Positions 23,051-23,954 of a stretch of 23,954 nt of DNA are shown one piece after another. Origin of the DNA: an uncultured Collinsella sp. Its GTDB lineage: Bacteria; Actinomycetota; Coriobacteriia; Coriobacteriales; Coriobacteriaceae. Location: the NCBI GenBank assembly GCA_958438125.1, contig CAUBQN010000011.1, positions 1-23,954 of the forward strand, given 5' to 3'. Each line of letters starts with the position of its first letter. Within the stretch, counting starts at the first letter, position 1. A program made the position numbers and the translations under genes. The notes under the pieces were generated by a model. That model ran no database searches. It had not been told where the DNA came from and saw nothing but the letters and a program-made list of their open reading frames with translations.

Positions 23051-23159
23051 TTGAATAATATCCTTGAACGGTCGATTTTTACCGCTGAACGGACACAATT
23101 GAGATCCTCACACCTATTTTCTGCTGGTAAGGATGCCATGCTGGACAGCCATGAGATAG

Positions 23160-23171
23160 GTGAACGTTTAT
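23160..23171. promoter_or_regulatory. LacI-type operator box 3, distal
   Basis: GTGAACGTTTAT lies 109 bp beyond box 2, between the transporter promoter region and the terminator of the UxaA-type gene. The spacing would allow repression through DNA looping. Confidence 0.6.
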
Positions 23172-23206
23172 CAGATTTTCCAACATATTTACTTAACTAC
23201 GAAACG

Positions 23207-23239
23207 AAAAAGCCCCGCCGGGAACACTCCCGACGGGGC
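23207..23239 (-). terminator. Terminator after the altronate dehydratase gene
   Basis: On the minus strand GCCCCGTCGGGA pairs with TCCCGGCGGGGC (plus 23228-23239 and 23212-23223, one G-U pair) around GTGT and runs into TTTTT. It starts 35 bp after the stop of the partial UxaA-type gene. Confidence 0.9.
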
Positions 23240-23274
23240 CGATGACATCGCGCTATGCTTGGGCGCACTTGCCG

Positions 23275-23954
23275 CTACAAGCAGACGCCGTCCTTCCAGA
23301 TACTGATCTCGTGACAGCCACGGCGCTCGGCACTCGTGAGCTTACCGCTCGCCGTCTGTAGCACCAGCTGGTACAAATCGCGGGCGGCCTCGTCGAGCGT
23401 GCGCTCACCCGTGGCAATCACCCCGGCGTTAAAGTCCATCCAATTGGCCTTGTGGTCGCACAAACGCTGGTTGGTGAACACTTTGAGTGTAGGCGCCGGC
23501 GCGCCAAACGGTGTGCCGCGGCCGGTCGAGAACAGAATCACGTGGCAGCCGGCAGCCGTCAACGCCGTGGTGGATACCATGTCGTTGCCCGGACCGCACA
23601 GCATGTTCAGGCCGTGTTTAGTTGCCCGGCCGGCATACGGCAGCACGTCGACGATGGGGGCAGACCCGCCTTTTTGCACGCAGCCGCAGCTCTTGTCCTC
23701 GAGCGTGGTAATACCGCCGTCCTTGTTGCCGGGACTCGGGTTCTCATAAACGACCTCGCCGTGGCTAATAAAGTAGTCCTTAAATCCATTGAGCATGTCG
23801 GAGGCAGCGTTAAAGACCTGCTCGTTCTCGCAACGGTCGAGCAGGATGCTCTCCGCGCCAAACATCTCGGGCACCTCGGTAAGCACCGACGTGCCGCCAC
23901 GGGCGACGACCATATCGCTCACGCGACCGATCGTGGGGTTGGCGGTAATGCCCG
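23275..23954 (-). CDS. uxaA: UxaA-type altronate dehydratase, C-terminal part (5' end outside window)
   Basis: The visible 226 residues match the C-terminal half of the UxaA/GarD dehydratase family: GITANPTIGRVSDMVVARGGTS, LTEVPEMFGAE, ENPSPGNKDGGITTLEDKSCGCVQKGG, GTPFGAPAPTLKV and NAGVIATGERTLDEAA. UxaA dehydrates D-altronate to 2-keto-3-deoxygluconate in the galacturonate isomerase pathway. The frame is open to the window edge, so no start is seen; the family is about 490-500 aa. Galactarate dehydratase is the alternative, but the pectin setting favours altronate. A terminator follows, so it is a separate unit from the transporter operon. Confidence 0.88.
   Translation of the reverse strand, partial: GITANPTIGRVSDMVVARGGTSVLTEVPEMFGAESILLDRCENEQVFNAASDMLNGFKDYFISHGEVVYENPSPGNKDGGITTLEDKSCGCVQKGGSAPIVDVLPYAGRATKHGLNMLCGPGNDMVSTTALTAAGCHVILFSTGRGTPFGAPAPTLKVFTNQRLCDHKANWMDFNAGVIATGERTLDEAARDLYQLVLQTASGKLTSAERRGCHEISIWKDGVCL

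Overview
The window looks like a chromosomal segment from a gut actinobacterium of the Coriobacteriia, most likely Collinsella or a close relative. This rests on high GC, frequent GTG starts, GC-rich hairpin terminators and an anaerobic gut-type gene set (Fe-S dehydratase, Fe-S flavoenzymes, imported-oligosaccharide metabolism). The genus call is an inference without a database search.

Left edge (1-584): about 280 bp of unrecognised sequence with an inverted repeat and a short direct repeat, then exactly the 3' half (anticodon loop to CCA) of an initiator tRNA-fMet followed by a tRNA-style terminator. The 5' half is absent, so 281-325 reads as the attachment-site scar of an integrated element lying mostly to the left.

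Housekeeping and stress segment (585-3940): on the minus strand, a 14-TM-type MFS exporter, a twin-CBS protein (translationally coupled to it) and a small O6-alkylguanine-DNA alkyltransferase. A 520-bp gene-free gap follows, then a plus-strand ArsC/Spx-fold protein that has lost its catalytic cysteine.

Sugar-acid module (4067-8242): a GntP permease and an IlvD/Edd dehydratase (minus strand) are divergent from a FadR-type GntR regulator. The shared 234-bp control region carries a near-perfect 21-bp palindrome and several TCTGATG boxes. It probably takes up gluconate or a related aldonate and dehydrates it to a 2-keto-3-deoxy acid.

Unsaturated-uronate module (8286-9994, plus strand): a short-chain dehydrogenase and an RpiB/LacA-type isomerase that match the DhuD/DhuI pair known from streptococcal glycosaminoglycan metabolism. 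They would convert the 4-deoxy-5-keto-uronate released from unsaturated galacturonate towards 2-keto-3-deoxygluconate.

Pectin module (10115-22919, minus strand, nine genes). In transcription order: GPH sugar:cation symporter, GH28 polygalacturonase, alpha/beta esterase, pectin methylesterase fused to an acetylesterase-type hydrolase, SGNH esterase, GH105 unsaturated (rhamno)galacturonyl hydrolase, TIM-barrel sugar isomerase/epimerase-like protein, GltD-like Fe-S flavoprotein, and an OYE/dienoyl-CoA-reductase-like Fe-S flavoenzyme. None of the hydrolases has a visible signal peptide, so the layout implies import of methylated/acetylated oligogalacturonides and their complete disassembly in the cytoplasm. 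The last three genes are not standard pectin genes and may form an undescribed redox/isomerisation branch.

Regulation: a LacI-type palindrome (consensus GTGAACGTTCAC) occurs seven times, and only in the control regions of the dehydrogenase/isomerase pair, the GH105 operon and the transporter operon. This defines one pectin regulon whose repressor is not in the window. The right edge holds the C-terminal part of a UxaA-type altronate dehydratase, which ties saturated galacturonate catabolism to the same locus. KDG kinase, KDPG aldolase, UxaB and UxaC are not seen here.
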